Of a stretch of 64,000 bases of DNA, positions 43,324 to 52,175 are shown one piece after another. The notes under the pieces are model-generated. The model had not been told where the DNA came from. It searched no databases and saw nothing but the letters and a program-made list of their open reading frames with translations. The position numbers were made by a program, and so were the translations under genes. The DNA lies in contig OW818667.1 in NCBI GenBank assembly GCA_942493125.1, positions 558,001 to 622,000 on the forward strand, written 5' to 3'. Positions within the stretch are counted from its first letter, which is position 1. The number at the start of each line of letters is the position of its first letter. Origin of the DNA: Fusibacter_C sp942493125. Lineage in GTDB: Bacteria; Bacillota; Clostridia; Peptostreptococcales; Acidaminobacteraceae.

Positions 43324-43767
43324 TTACAATACTTTTTGCATATAAGAAAATTCGCCAGGCCCAACAAGACTAATAGTGAACCCATGTTTTATATAAAATG
43401 AAATTGCGGTTTGGTTTAAATTATAAACCTCGAGTTTCATCTGTTTCATACCCTTCTCTTTTGCCGTTTCCATGGCCAATTTCAGCAATGTATAGCCCAT
43501 TCCCTGATTATAAAACTTTGGCTTAACGGCTATTTGAGCCAAGTATGCCGTCTCAGTTAAGGTGTCATTGGCATAAAAGGTGACAAAACCACATTCTTGG
43601 CTATCTTGCCATAGTGTATACATAATGGCATAGTCACATAATTTTTGTGCATAGTCTTTCAAATCAAGTCCTCTTTCACTCATGGAAGGTACGATGTCCT
43701 CATTAAAAGAAAGAATCACTTTGTAGATATCATCCAAGCGTGTCAGTTGTCTAATCTCATGTTTCAT
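43324..43767 (-). CDS. GNAT-family N-acetyltransferase
   Basis: About 147 residues. C-terminal half has the acetyl-CoA binding pattern of GNAT enzymes (AYLAQIAVKPKFYNQGMGYTLLKLA) and the following MKLEVYNLNQTAISFYIKHGF. The start is MKHEIR, nine bases after GGAG; earlier GTG is less likely. It sits between WbqC and the propeller-type genes and may acetylate an amino group on a nucleotide sugar; the substrate cannot be told. Confidence 0.82.
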   Translation of the reverse strand: MKHEIRQLTRLDDIYKVILSFNEDIVPSMSERGLDLKDYAQKLCDYAIMYTLWQDSQECGFVTFYANDTLTETAYLAQIAVKPKFYNQGMGYTLLKLAMETAKEKGMKQMKLEVYNLNQTAISFYIKHGFTISLVGPGEFSYMQKVL

Positions 43768-43784
43768 CCAAACCACTCCCAGTT

Positions 43785-44486
43785 TTAAATAATGGAATAC
43801 TCATCTAGTAACGCTTTTATTTGCGTCAAGTCATTAAACATCATGACATCGATAATTGATAAATTGGGGACAAACGCATGATTGAATTGTTTATACGATA
43901 AGTCATTTGTTTGAATAAAGGAAAGTTCTATCCCCTCGCGTTGAAATGATTCTTTATCATAAAGCGTCACGCCACCAATGGCGTTGTAATACTGATTTGC
44001 ATTTAGCTTTCGACAGGTTTCGATGACCCTATCCGAACACTTTAAACTGTGGTCCATATTTATTTTTGAAGAGACGATGAGCTCTGTCTGAATTTCTAAA
44101 AAACCTGCCACTTTGATAATGGAATTATAGATAAAATCAAACAAATTGTCTGACTCAAATAACATGATCTCCTCAATCAGAGGCATCACTTTATCAAACT
44201 CTGGTGCGTGATTATAAGCCATTGTGATTTGCTTTAAAATTTTATGGCACTCTATCTTATGATCATCAGAAAGGTAACGGTTCCCTATGTTCAAATAATC
44301 TGAATCATTTTTGATTGGTATCGTGAACATTTTATCTGATCCGTCAATGAGTATACGATTGCGCCTAATCCAACTTTTTTTGGTGTATTTTATGTTGTCG
44401 TAGATTATAAATTTATCAACGGCATGGATCAACTGCCAATAGCCTATATATGGGAAGAAATACGGCTGCATGATTCCAATTTTCAT
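43785..44486 (-). CDS. WbqC-family protein, second copy
   Basis: A 233-residue protein of the WbqC family (PF08889 type): IGIMQPYFFPYIGYWQLIHAVDKFIIYDNIKY at the N-terminus, SWIRRNRILI and NAIGGVTLYDKESFQREGIELSFIQ near the C-terminus. WbqC-like proteins are frequent in O-antigen and capsule loci with amino-sugar genes; proposed roles concern transfer of an acyl or amino acid group, with no settled reaction. Its ATG overlaps the flippase stop by one base (TAATG). It is a diverged paralogue of the 279-residue protein upstream of the flippase. Confidence 0.83.
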   Translation of the reverse strand: MKIGIMQPYFFPYIGYWQLIHAVDKFIIYDNIKYTKKSWIRRNRILIDGSDKMFTIPIKNDSDYLNIGNRYLSDDHKIECHKILKQITMAYNHAPEFDKVMPLIEEIMLFESDNLFDFIYNSIIKVAGFLEIQTELIVSSKINMDHSLKCSDRVIETCRKLNANQYYNAIGGVTLYDKESFQREGIELSFIQTNDLSYKQFNHAFVPNLSIIDVMMFNDLTQIKALLDEYSII

Positions 44487-45960
44487 TATAGAGCTTCCTT
44501 TCTTTTTCGATTTTTTAAAAGGTCAAAGATCGTTGCTTTTAAGTAATTAAAGCTTTCCAGCTTAATAGCATGTGCACATCCAATATAAAATAAAACCCCT
44601 ATTATGATTTGCAACAGTAGTATTAGACCAGAAGGTAACGCGATGACTCGCACCATATAAACGGTGAATCCCATCCCTAACGAAAGTAGAATAGATGGCA
44701 TAATATCTTTCAATTGATCTAGATAACTGTAATCAAGCAACTTTTTATTGGGATAGGCATTGATGAAAGAGCCAAATAAGTCCCCAATAACTGACCCAAT
44801 CGCCAGTGCATAAATACCGTATGGCAATGTGATTAAAATAACTGTAATACCAACTATTTTTTTAATCACTTCCAGTTTTAGAAAAATATCACTTCGACCT
44901 AATGCATTGATCGCTTGGAGGTTAGCAGTGTGAATCGGCATAATCGCATATTGAATACAAAAGAGTTGTAGAAATGGCACTGCTGGCAACCATTTTTCTG
45001 TTAACATTATCTTTACCAAAGGTTCAGCGACGACAGCAAGTCCAACCATCATTGGAAACATGATAAAAGAGCTTGTCACTATCGACCTTCTGACCATCTC
45101 ACGAACCCTTTTGATGTCGTCTTGGAGTGCTGACAACGTTGGCAACATAACCGCTTGAATGGATCCGTCAATATTCGTAACGATAAATTGCGGGAATTGC
45201 TGACCTCTATTATAAAAGCCTAGCATCGTCGGGCTAAAGACTCTTCCGATGATCAATGTCCTCAAATTCACATAGAGCTCATTTAAAAGCGATGAAGCCA
45301 ATAATTTCCATCCAAAAGAAAAGAGTGATTTAACTGATTTGAGTGAAAAAACCAACCGTGGTCGCCACTTGACCGTAAACCATAGGATGCATGTGATCAT
45401 CAATTGATTCGTAAGCTGTTGAAAAACAAGCGCCCAAACACCAAATCCAGCCAAAGCAGCAACAATTCCAACAAGGCCGGATATAAAAATTGCTCCTAAG
45501 CTGCTAAAAAATAATTTCTTAAACATCATGTGCTTTATGACATAAGCATTTTGAATTGAGTTAAATGCACCGAAAAACATCGTAAGGGACAATACCCTGA
45601 GTATTAGCACCAATCGAGGCTCACGGTAAAAACTTGCAACATATGGCGATAGAAAAAATAATAGAACAATCAACAAGCAAGATACGATTAAACTTAAATA
45701 TAAAACAGAAGAAAAATCGACTTCATCTGCCTCTTTTTCTGTACTAACGATGTATTAAAGCCCTTTTGTATCAACACATTTGCTAATAAGATAAATATCA
45801 TGACAAGTGCAATCATGCCGTAGTCAGAAGGTAACAATAGCCTTGCAAGAATAATTTGAACGACAAATTGTATGCCTTGAGTCCCGCTGCGCTCCATAAG
45901 TTTCCATATTAAAGATGTGAAAACTTTATCTTTGCTCACTTCCAAGTTCATGTGACTCAC
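44486..45960 (-). pseudogene. Wzx-type flippase with a one-base frameshift
   Basis: Two adjoining reading frames, together equal to the length of the intact 489-residue paralogue. The first 75 or so residues (to VQKK) are in one frame; the continuation ADEVDFSSVLYLSL and the remaining 400 residues are in another. The sequence at about 45731-45741 has lost one base relative to a frame that would read QKKQADE (missing C) or QKKEADE (missing A in the five-base A-run on the coding strand). The rest of both parts is well conserved, so the event is recent, or a sequencing error, or slippage-based phase variation. The start MSHMNLEVSKDK and neighbours (WbqC on both sides) are otherwise normal. Confidence 0.85.
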
Positions 45961-45967
45961 TTCCCAA

Positions 45968-46807
45968 TTATGTTATTGCTGATATTTGTATTTGATTCAA
46001 TGCGTTCGATTCTATGGCATTCACTTCATAGTTTTTGACCTGTTCCAATATCTCACTAGGACTAAGGAACATCATCGCATCTATGATGGACATGCTGGGT
46101 ACAAAATAATCTCGTCCTTGATTGTATGGCGCTAACTTATTCGTGACAAATAAGATTTCGACACCATTCTGATTGTATTTTTGAGAAGAATAAAAGCTCA
46201 TGCCACCCGGTGGGTTGTAATAGGTCTTCCCTCCAAGTGCCTTCGTCACATATAACCCCCATTCATCCGCGGATTGAATCTCAGGTAGCTTTAGATTCAT
46301 TTCCGTCAAGACTTCAATGCGTCCTTCTATGCCCACATAGGCCATGACCTGTTTGATGCTATTGACATGAAAAGCGGTCAACGAATCAGTCTCATATGCC
46401 AAACAAGACTCAATCACATCCATGGTGTCTTTGTAATAACACCCATAATTTCTATAACGCATGAGATCTTGCCTGAGTTTCATTTTCCATGGCGCATTTT
46501 GATCGATACGAATATCTTTGATGGCTGTCTTCTGTGGCGCTTTAATCACAGGCATACAAATATATGAAAATTCAGTATTATGATTAAGTATCCGATTTCG
46601 ATTCATCCAACCTTGCCGAATATATTGAACTTCATCGCATACAATAAAAATATCCGCTTTATCTATCAGCGAGTAATACCCTAAATAAGGGAAAAAATAG
46701 GGTTGCATCAATACAACAGACTCTATATGTTCATTCATCCAAACAGATTCATTTGCCAGAGTAGTATTAAAGTCAAATGAACCTGTTTGTTTCCTTTCAA
46801 TCAACAT
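45968..46807 (-). CDS. WbqC-family protein, first copy
   Basis: A 279-residue WbqC-like protein with a 29-residue N-terminal extension before ESVVLMQPYFFPYLGYYSLIDKADIFIVCDEVQY. Further blocks: GWMNRNRIL, YYNPPGGMSFYSSQKYNQNGVEILFV. It starts at ATG after GGGGGCG. It is separated from the second copy by the frameshifted flippase. The two copies may act on different acceptors, or one may be a duplicate left over from the duplicated module. Confidence 0.82.
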   Translation of the reverse strand: MLIERKQTGSFDFNTTLANESVWMNEHIESVVLMQPYFFPYLGYYSLIDKADIFIVCDEVQYIRQGWMNRNRILNHNTEFSYICMPVIKAPQKTAIKDIRIDQNAPWKMKLRQDLMRYRNYGCYYKDTMDVIESCLAYETDSLTAFHVNSIKQVMAYVGIEGRIEVLTEMNLKLPEIQSADEWGLYVTKALGGKTYYNPPGGMSFYSSQKYNQNGVEILFVTNKLAPYNQGRDYFVPSMSIIDAMMFLSPSEILEQVKNYEVNAIESNALNQIQISAIT

Positions 46808-46810
46808 AAC

Positions 46811-47764
46811 TCACGCCCCCTTAAGTTGTTTAAGCATTTTGTAAACCCCTGGAAAGTGTTGCCTTATTAGTATGGATAGTTTTTCAGTTACACTCAGTTG
46901 CCTATAGTAAGGTTTAAATTGACTTGATTTCAACGCATCAAACTTGTTTTGTACCAAATTCAAATTGAACAAAATTTGATTTTTCCTTATGTCGATTGAT
47001 TCGACAAACTGACGATTTGTATATTGGTTCAACTCCTCAAGCATTTCTAGCGTTCTTTCAAAATGCCGAATCGTTTTTTCAGGATTGGAATACGTACGCT
47101 CTGACCACGACCCTTCAACGCCAACGCGATACGCTGACATATAGGCGTCAATATAATGGACAGATCCCTGTAATGCCAACAAAATCATAAGAGGATAATC
47201 CCCTACAGGCGACAATTCAAAGAAACGTGGTCTTGTCAAAACCAAATCGGTTCTGTATAGCACAGAGTTGGTTACAAAGAGTCTGCCACCACTTGATATA
47301 ATCTCTTTGATCGAAAATTCTCTATCCCCAATACTGGGTCGAACGTGTTTTTTCTGTAGTTCTTTGTTTTCGTTTACCTTATAACCCGCATGGACACACA
47401 AGCTACACTCAGCGTGTGATTCCATATAGTCCACTTGTTTCTGCAGTTTATAAGGATCAGTCCAATAGTCATCACCTTCGCATATCGCGATGTATTTCCC
47501 CCTTGCACGGATTTGATTGATTTCGCATATTTTTGCACCTTTCGAGTACGTATTTTCACTTTGATAGATTACATTGATCAAGTCAGGATATTTTTCTTCA
47601 TATGCTCTTATAATGTCTGCGGTTTTATCTGTAGAGGCATCATCGTGTATCAATATTTCATAGTCGAAGTCAACTTTTTGCATAATAAAGCTGTCAAGCG
47701 CATCTGCTACAAATTTTTCCTGATTATACGTTAAACAGCTTATGCTAACCATTATGTTTTTCAT
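46811..47764 (-). CDS. Family 2 glycosyltransferase, copy A
   Basis: A 317-residue GT-A transferase: VSISCLTYNQEKFVADALDSF, DDASTDKTADII and CEGDDYWTDP are the fold's nucleotide and metal-binding elements, and GGRLFVTNSVLYRTDL and GDYPLMILLALQG recur in the paralogue 16 kb downstream. It follows the priming sugar transferase and precedes WbqC, so it probably adds the second sugar of the repeat unit. Its start ATG is in frame with a strong N-terminal family match, so no other start need be considered. Confidence 0.9.
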   Translation of the reverse strand: MKNIMVSISCLTYNQEKFVADALDSFIMQKVDFDYEILIHDDASTDKTADIIRAYEEKYPDLINVIYQSENTYSKGAKICEINQIRARGKYIAICEGDDYWTDPYKLQKQVDYMESHAECSLCVHAGYKVNENKELQKKHVRPSIGDREFSIKEIISSGGRLFVTNSVLYRTDLVLTRPRFFELSPVGDYPLMILLALQGSVHYIDAYMSAYRVGVEGSWSERTYSNPEKTIRHFERTLEMLEELNQYTNRQFVESIDIRKNQILFNLNLVQNKFDALKSSQFKPYYRQLSVTEKLSILIRQHFPGVYKMLKQLKGA

Positions 47765-47830
47765 ACAGACCTTCCCATTTTCATATCATCATCTTCATTT
47801 TAAGCTTCATCTTTATCTATATCTTTAACT

Positions 47831-48550
47831 TCATTTTCTTTTTTCTCTGAGTGCCAAAAGCGTTCTTAAAATTAATCTAAAATCAAATAATATGGACAGT
47901 TTGTTAATGTATTCAAAGTTTAGCTCTATTTTTTTCGGCATTATTTCGTGAATATAGGTGTCTTCTGGATCTGTACTCTCAGCCAATAAATCATTTTCAT
48001 CAATATAGCTGATTGATGCCAAATCGGTGATTCCCGGTCTGATTTTTAAAATGTTTTTTTGTAAATCATCATACATCTCGACATATTTCGGTACTTCGGG
48101 TCGCGGCCCAACTAAGCTCATTTGTCCCAAGAAAACGTTCACTAGTTGTAGCAGTTCATCGAGTTTATATTTTCTTAAAAATTCACCAGACTTTGTGATT
48201 CTCGGATCATGTCCCACAGTGATTGACATGCCTCTTTTTTCTGCATCGTTGCACATCGTTCTGAATTTGTAGATCTTAAAAGGCTTTTGATTTCTGCCCA
48301 CCCGTATTTGTTTAAATAGAACAGGTCCTCCAGTGTCAATTTCGATAATCAGGGCTATCCATAAGAGTATTGGACTTAGTAGCGCCAACCCCATCGCTGA
48401 AACCAACACATCAAAGACACGTTTTCTTATCAATCTGCCCCTTATCGTCATGAGATATAAATCAATATTTAGTTGCTGAAAGCCACTCAATGAATTTACA
48501 GGACCCATTTGTCGATCCATGCTTATTGAACTATAATTTTTCAATGTCAT
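47831..48550 (-). CDS. Undecaprenyl-phosphate sugar phosphotransferase (priming)
   Basis: About 239 residues, bacterial sugar transferase family (PF02397 type). One hydrophobic helix (LVSAMGLALLSPILLWIALIIEI) is followed by the catalytic domain with GPVLFKQIRVGRNQKPFKIYKFRTM, LRKYKLDELLQLVNVFLGQMSLVGPRPEVP and RPGITDLASI. It transfers a sugar phosphate to undecaprenyl phosphate to begin each repeat unit. A 40-residue leader precedes the helix. The start is uncertain among GTG, ATG and TTG codons near AAGGGG. It is next to a DegT aminotransferase, as in PglC/PglE-type pairs, so the primed sugar may be an amino sugar. Confidence 0.9.
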   Translation of the reverse strand: MTLKNYSSISMDRQMGPVNSLSGFQQLNIDLYLMTIRGRLIRKRVFDVLVSAMGLALLSPILLWIALIIEIDTGGPVLFKQIRVGRNQKPFKIYKFRTMCNDAEKRGMSITVGHDPRITKSGEFLRKYKLDELLQLVNVFLGQMSLVGPRPEVPKYVEMYDDLQKNILKIRPGITDLASISYIDENDLLAESTDPEDTYIHEIMPKKIELNFEYINKLSILFDFRLILRTLLALREKRK

Positions 48551-48556
48551 CACCCC

Positions 48557-49753
48557 TTATCTCATCAATTCGATTAAACTTGTGCAGACATAATCGACGT
48601 CATCATTGCTCAGTAAAGTGTGAAGAGGCAATGATATAGAGTTTTTATACATATTAAATGCATTGGGGTATTCTCCAATATTAAACCCTAAATTCTTATA
48701 CGCGGTATGCATCGGCAACGGCTTGAAATGAACATTCGTAGCGATTCCTAACTGCGCCATTTTTTCTATGATTGCATTTCTGAAAGCTTCGGTCTGTTGC
48801 GTAAATCTCAAAATATAAAGGTGTCCACTCGACTGATTGGTTTCAGTATAATGCCCCATACTTGTCGCCTTTATTGGCTGCAAGAGTGTATCATATTTTT
48901 CAATAAGTTCTTTTCTACGTTCTAGGATTTCTGGGTACCTCTTAAGTTGCACACTGCCGATCGATGCCATGATATCCGTCATGTTGCATTTATAATTAGG
49001 TGCAACAATGTCATATTCCCAAGTCCCTGGAACAGTTTTTGAAAGTGCATCTTTCGTCTGACCATGAAGGGATAGCAACATCATTTGTCTATAAATTTCG
49101 TCACTTTCAATGCCTTTTATCTCACGCCAAGTCAATGCACCACCTTCCGCGGTTGTCAGATTCTTGACTGCATGAAATGAAAATGAAGTAAAATCAGCAA
49201 CTTCTCCACTCATCTTGCCTTTATACTTAGCCCCCATCGAGTGTGCTGCATCAGAGAGTACAATGACTCTACCAAATGCACGCTGCAGTTCATTTGAAGG
49301 ATTAAATATCGATCGCTTTCTTTCAACTGCTTCAAAAATTCGATCGTAGTCACACATGACCCCAGCAATATCCACTGGAATAATGACCTTTGTTTTTTCA
49401 GTGATTGCGTCTTCAATAGCCTCATAATCTATAAGATATGAATCTAAGCCCGTATCTAATAACACGATCTTGGCACCAACATGGTCGATGACACTGGCTG
49501 AGGCTGAGTATGTATAAGCTGATGTGATTACCTCATCTCCTGCGCCGACACCTAAGAGTCTGAGCGCCATTTCCATGCATGCTGTAGCGGAATTCAAAGT
49601 TACTGCACGTGACGTATGACAATACTCGGCGATTTGCTTTTCAAAAAGTTTTGTTTTTGGACCTGTAGTGATCCAACCGGATTTTAATGTATCAACGACA
49701 GCATCTATTTCTTCTTGTGTAATATCAGGTGGTGAAAATGGAATTGTTCTCAT
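48557..49753 (-). CDS. DegT/DnrJ/EryC1/StrS aminotransferase (first gene of operon)
   Basis: A 398-residue PLP aminotransferase: IPFSPPDITQEEIDAVVDTLKSGWITTGP, cofactor phosphate region LNSATACMEMAL, LSDAAHSMGA for the ring nitrogen, and the PLP Lys in SFHAVKNLTTAEGGA. It makes an amino sugar nucleotide, perhaps the one primed by the next gene's product; the keto-sugar donor enzyme for it is not evident in the window. AAAGGAGG lies seven bases before the ATG. An intrinsic terminator hairpin and a palindromic repeat lie in the leader, which suggests control by antitermination. Confidence 0.9.
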   Translation of the reverse strand: MRTIPFSPPDITQEEIDAVVDTLKSGWITTGPKTKLFEKQIAEYCHTSRAVTLNSATACMEMALRLLGVGAGDEVITSAYTYSASASVIDHVGAKIVLLDTGLDSYLIDYEAIEDAITEKTKVIIPVDIAGVMCDYDRIFEAVERKRSIFNPSNELQRAFGRVIVLSDAAHSMGAKYKGKMSGEVADFTSFSFHAVKNLTTAEGGALTWREIKGIESDEIYRQMMLLSLHGQTKDALSKTVPGTWEYDIVAPNYKCNMTDIMASIGSVQLKRYPEILERRKELIEKYDTLLQPIKATSMGHYTETNQSSGHLYILRFTQQTEAFRNAIIEKMAQLGIATNVHFKPLPMHTAYKNLGFNIGEYPNAFNMYKNSISLPLHTLLSNDDVDYVCTSLIELMR

Positions 49754-49788
49754 TCAAGTTGTCCTCCTTTGCTGAGTTTCATCGCGTA

Positions 49789-49829
49789 TCAAAAAATACA
49801 AAAAGCCTTAATTAACGAATTAATTAAAG
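49789..49829 (-). terminator. Leader terminator ahead of the polysaccharide operon
   Basis: On the minus strand CTTTAATTAA-TTCG-TTAATTAAGG forms a 10-bp stem (one G:T pair) followed by CTTTTTG and another T-rich stretch. It lies 36 bases or more upstream of the first gene, in its mRNA leader, so RNA polymerase must pass it to express the operon. Such leader terminators occur in polysaccharide operons governed by processive antitermination (for example LoaP or EAR systems). Confidence 0.7.
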
Positions 49830-49849
49830 CGTATTATTTAAAGATTTCA

Positions 49850-49867
49850 GGAAATTGCATCATTTCC
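49850..49867. repeat. Short variant of the palindromic repeat
   Basis: GGAAATTGCATCATTTCC, an 18-base palindrome that keeps the outer GGAAAT/ATTTCC arms and TGCAT of the larger repeat but lacks its centre. It lies in the operon leader just upstream of the leader terminator. Confidence 0.5.
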
Positions 49868-50434
49868 TATTTAATTGATCGTCAAGTAATGGCATGTTGA
49901 TAATGTGATTGTCCAATGAAAATAAGTGAGTTTTTTACTTGTTTAGTGGTTGCTATATAGAAACTATAAGTTTAGGTTTATATCAAATATGCATAATTGG
50001 TAGATTCATGGATTTAGTTTGACAATTAGTATTGTGTCTTGAAAATCAGTTATTAATCTTAAAACAAATACGTTTTACTTTATAGTATTACCACAGAGTT
50101 TGCTTTTTAATCATATATTAGTATTGTTGTATTAAATTTTATATTTTAAAATGCCAGCAATCGCTGTATAGACTGGTTTGCAAGAGATTGGATATTTATT
50201 TATCAATTTCCGATTGTCAATATATACGTCAAATTTGAATAAAAATGAACAGATACGTTCATATCAGGTTTTCATAATCCACGATTGTATTGTTAACTAT
50301 ATACAAACAAAATTTAATTAGGTTAACAAAAAAAATAGATTTTACAATAGATACATTTAGTCAAGTAATGTTTCATTTGAGAAGCTATTCAAAAGCTAAT
50401 TTTGAAAAAAATTTTGATTTTAAGTAAAAATATA
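49868..50434. other. AT-rich intergenic region between divergent operons
   Basis: About 570 bases without an open frame of note or a clear RNA structure. The minus-strand operon's promoter must be in here, but no convincing pair was found; the nearest candidate is TTGACA at 50215-50220 (minus strand) with an AAATAT-like -10. The size of the region is much greater than between other genes, so it may hold regulator sites. Confidence 0.6.
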
Positions 50435-50463
50435 TTGACATCATGTAAAGTATATTGTACATT
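50435..50463 (+). promoter_or_regulatory. Promoter with operator dyad for the XRE operon
   Basis: TTGACA, a 17-base spacer, then TACATT. Between and over the -10 lies the dyad ATGTA-N10-TACAT (50443-50462), placed so that a bound repressor would block RNA polymerase. The XRE regulator encoded by the second gene of this operon is the obvious candidate for autoregulation. Confidence 0.75.
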
Positions 50464-50509
50464 ATGTATATAGAAACCAACTTTATGTTAAATGAAAGGA
50501 GCATATTTT

Positions 50510-51100
50510 ATGTCATATAAAGAAAAACAAACGATTGTATCAATTTTTTCGGGGATATTAGTTTTAGTTGCATATATTATTTACGCATTAAATAAAACAC
50601 AGTCTGGAGTAGCCTCACCTGACGATATGAAATTTTGGGCAACTGCCATTCTGACTTTTATCGTGATCGGAATTGTAGCCACGATCGTCATTCAAATCAT
50701 CTTTCATATATTGCTTTCAATTTCGATCGCAGTAAAAAATGAAGTGCAGAAAGAAATACAAAAGGAAATTCAAAACAAAATTCAAGATAGTAATCAATTC
50801 GAAATCAACAAAGAAAATCATAATGAAACAAAACATTCAAAATACGATGATTCAGACATCGAAAAAACAATTGCACTGGAAATGGTCGAAGATGAAATGG
50901 ATAAGTTGATAGAGCTAAAAGCAACGCGAATCGGATTCGCAATAGCTGGCATCGGTTTTGTCCTTTCTCTAATCTCTCTTGTTCTTAATTACGCACCTGC
51001 TGTGATGCTCAATATCGCCTTTTTCTCATTTAGTATTGGTTCAATGATAGAAGGCATCATCAAACTATACTTCTATAAGCGAGGGGTTCGAAATGGCTAA
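50510..51100 (+). CDS. Membrane protein of unknown function beside an XRE regulator
   Basis: About 196 residues with two pairs of hydrophobic segments (near 8-26, 42-68, 140-160 and 165-185) and a hydrophilic middle (about 75-125) rich in Glu, Lys, Asn and Gln that may form a coiled coil. The start is the ATG eight bases after AAAGGAG; an earlier in-frame ATG lies before that site. It overlaps the XRE gene by eight bases. Small membrane proteins paired with short XRE regulators are common in Bacillota, and the pair may sense envelope stress or control a surface programme, but no function is known for this one. Confidence 0.8.
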   Translation: MSYKEKQTIVSIFSGILVLVAYIIYALNKTQSGVASPDDMKFWATAILTFIVIGIVATIVIQIIFHILLSISIAVKNEVQKEIQKEIQNKIQDSNQFEINKENHNETKHSKYDDSDIEKTIALEMVEDEMDKLIELKATRIGFAIAGIGFVLSLISLVLNYAPAVMLNIAFFSFSIGSMIEGIIKLYFYKRGVRNG

Positions 51101-51317
51101 GAAAATCGAAATTAAAAACAACATCCGAACACTACGCTTTTTTGCTGGTGAAATGACGCAGCAACAGCTCGCAGAAAAAGCAGGTGCTTCGAGACAAACC
51201 ATCATGGCGATAGAGGCAGGTAAATACTCACCTTCTCTAGAATTGGCATTTAAAATCGCCGATGCATTCGGGGTTAAAATCGGCGACGTATTTGAGTATG
51301 TAATAATAGAAAGTTAA
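51093..51317 (+). CDS. XRE-family transcriptional regulator
   Basis: A 74-residue protein that consists of one HTH_3 domain: RTLRFFAGEMTQQQLAEKAGASRQTIMAIEAGKYSPSLELAFKIADAFGVKIGDVFEY. Helix 2-3 of the DNA-binding motif is QQLAEKAGASRQTIMAIEAG. It overlaps the preceding membrane protein gene and has GAGGGG upstream. It probably binds the ATGTA-N10-TACAT dyad in its own promoter. Confidence 0.93.
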   Translation: MAKKIEIKNNIRTLRFFAGEMTQQQLAEKAGASRQTIMAIEAGKYSPSLELAFKIADAFGVKIGDVFEYVIIES

Positions 51318-51364
51318 ACTAAAGAAGTATTTATGAAAAGCTCTATGAGCTTAAGGAGGACAAA

Positions 51365-52087
51365 ATGCGTTCAACCAAAAAAACAGCGCGGTTGGCCGGT
51401 CTTTTATTCCTAATGATGGTCGTATTTGGTTTATTAGCGGAAGTTGTGTTCCGCCAAAAGCTATTCGTTGCAAATGACGTTGTTATGACTGCCAACAATA
51501 TTATCTCAAATATTTTTTTATACCGAGCAGGCATTATCGCCGACATGCTCATGGCACTTTGCTACTTGTTAACTGCTCTAGCATTGTACAAATTATTATC
51601 TCACGTTGATAAGAACATGGCTTCATTAATGGTCGTATTTGCGGCTGCAGGCAGTGTGCTACTGATGTTCAATATCTTAATAGAACTTGCACCACTATAT
51701 ATTCTAAGTGACAATGCGTATTTAAGTGATTTTAGCACTGCACAACAGCAGTCCCTTGCAATGTTCTTTTACAATCTGTATCAACATGGTTATATGATCG
51801 GTCAGATATTCTTTGCTCTATGGGTACTTCCACTCGGTGTTTTGATTATCAAATCCGGCTTTATTCCCAAAACATTGGGACACCTATTTTTCATAGAAAC
51901 CCTATTTGCATTAACAGCCGTCGTCGTTCACTTTCTTGTTCCGAATGCAACACTTGAGACAGTTTTAATGTTGCCGATGATGGTAGCTGAATTCTCGTTT
52001 ATGTTTTACTTGTTGATCCGAGGCGTAAATGAAGGCAGATTGGTTCAGCACTTTAAAGATAGGCTTCATGCAAATGAATCCAGTTAG
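51365..52087 (+). CDS. DUF4386-family membrane protein
   Basis: A 240-residue protein with six hydrophobic segments. It begins KKTARLAGLLFLMMVVFGLLAE and contains LYQHGYMIGQIFFALWVLPLGVLIIKSGFIPKTLGHL, which are typical of the DUF4386 family of unknown function. TAAGGAGGACAAA precedes the ATG. It lies 47 bases after the XRE gene, so it could be in the same transcript. A bidirectional terminator follows. Confidence 0.85.
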   Translation: MRSTKKTARLAGLLFLMMVVFGLLAEVVFRQKLFVANDVVMTANNIISNIFLYRAGIIADMLMALCYLLTALALYKLLSHVDKNMASLMVVFAAAGSVLLMFNILIELAPLYILSDNAYLSDFSTAQQQSLAMFFYNLYQHGYMIGQIFFALWVLPLGVLIIKSGFIPKTLGHLFFIETLFALTAVVVHFLVPNATLETVLMLPMMVAEFSFMFYLLIRGVNEGRLVQHFKDRLHANESS

Positions 52088-52129
52088 TTAAACACCTAAG
52101 ATAAAATTTGAAAATCCTATGAGAATTGA

Positions 52130-52175
52130 AAAAGCAAGGTACACATCGAAATTTTCGGTGAGTATCTTGCTTTTT
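52130..52175. terminator. Bidirectional terminator between convergent genes
   Basis: Stem AAAAGCAAGGTAC / GTATCTTGCTTTTT (one mismatch) around a loop containing TCGAAATTTTCGGTGA, with T-runs in both directions (TTTTT on plus; TTTTC with A-rich on minus). It serves the DUF4386 gene on the plus strand and the YolD-like gene on the minus strand, whose stop codon lies at its right end. Confidence 0.85.

Noticed and set aside
45694..45960. An 88-residue separate protein at the start of the second flippase
   Set aside because: It matches the first part of the intact flippase and breaks at a one-base deletion; the following frame continues the homology, so it is part of a frameshifted gene.
49868..50434. 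A c-di-GMP riboswitch in front of the polysaccharide operon
   Set aside because: I looked for the CGCAAA and GGGCC core on the minus strand and found none in this region.
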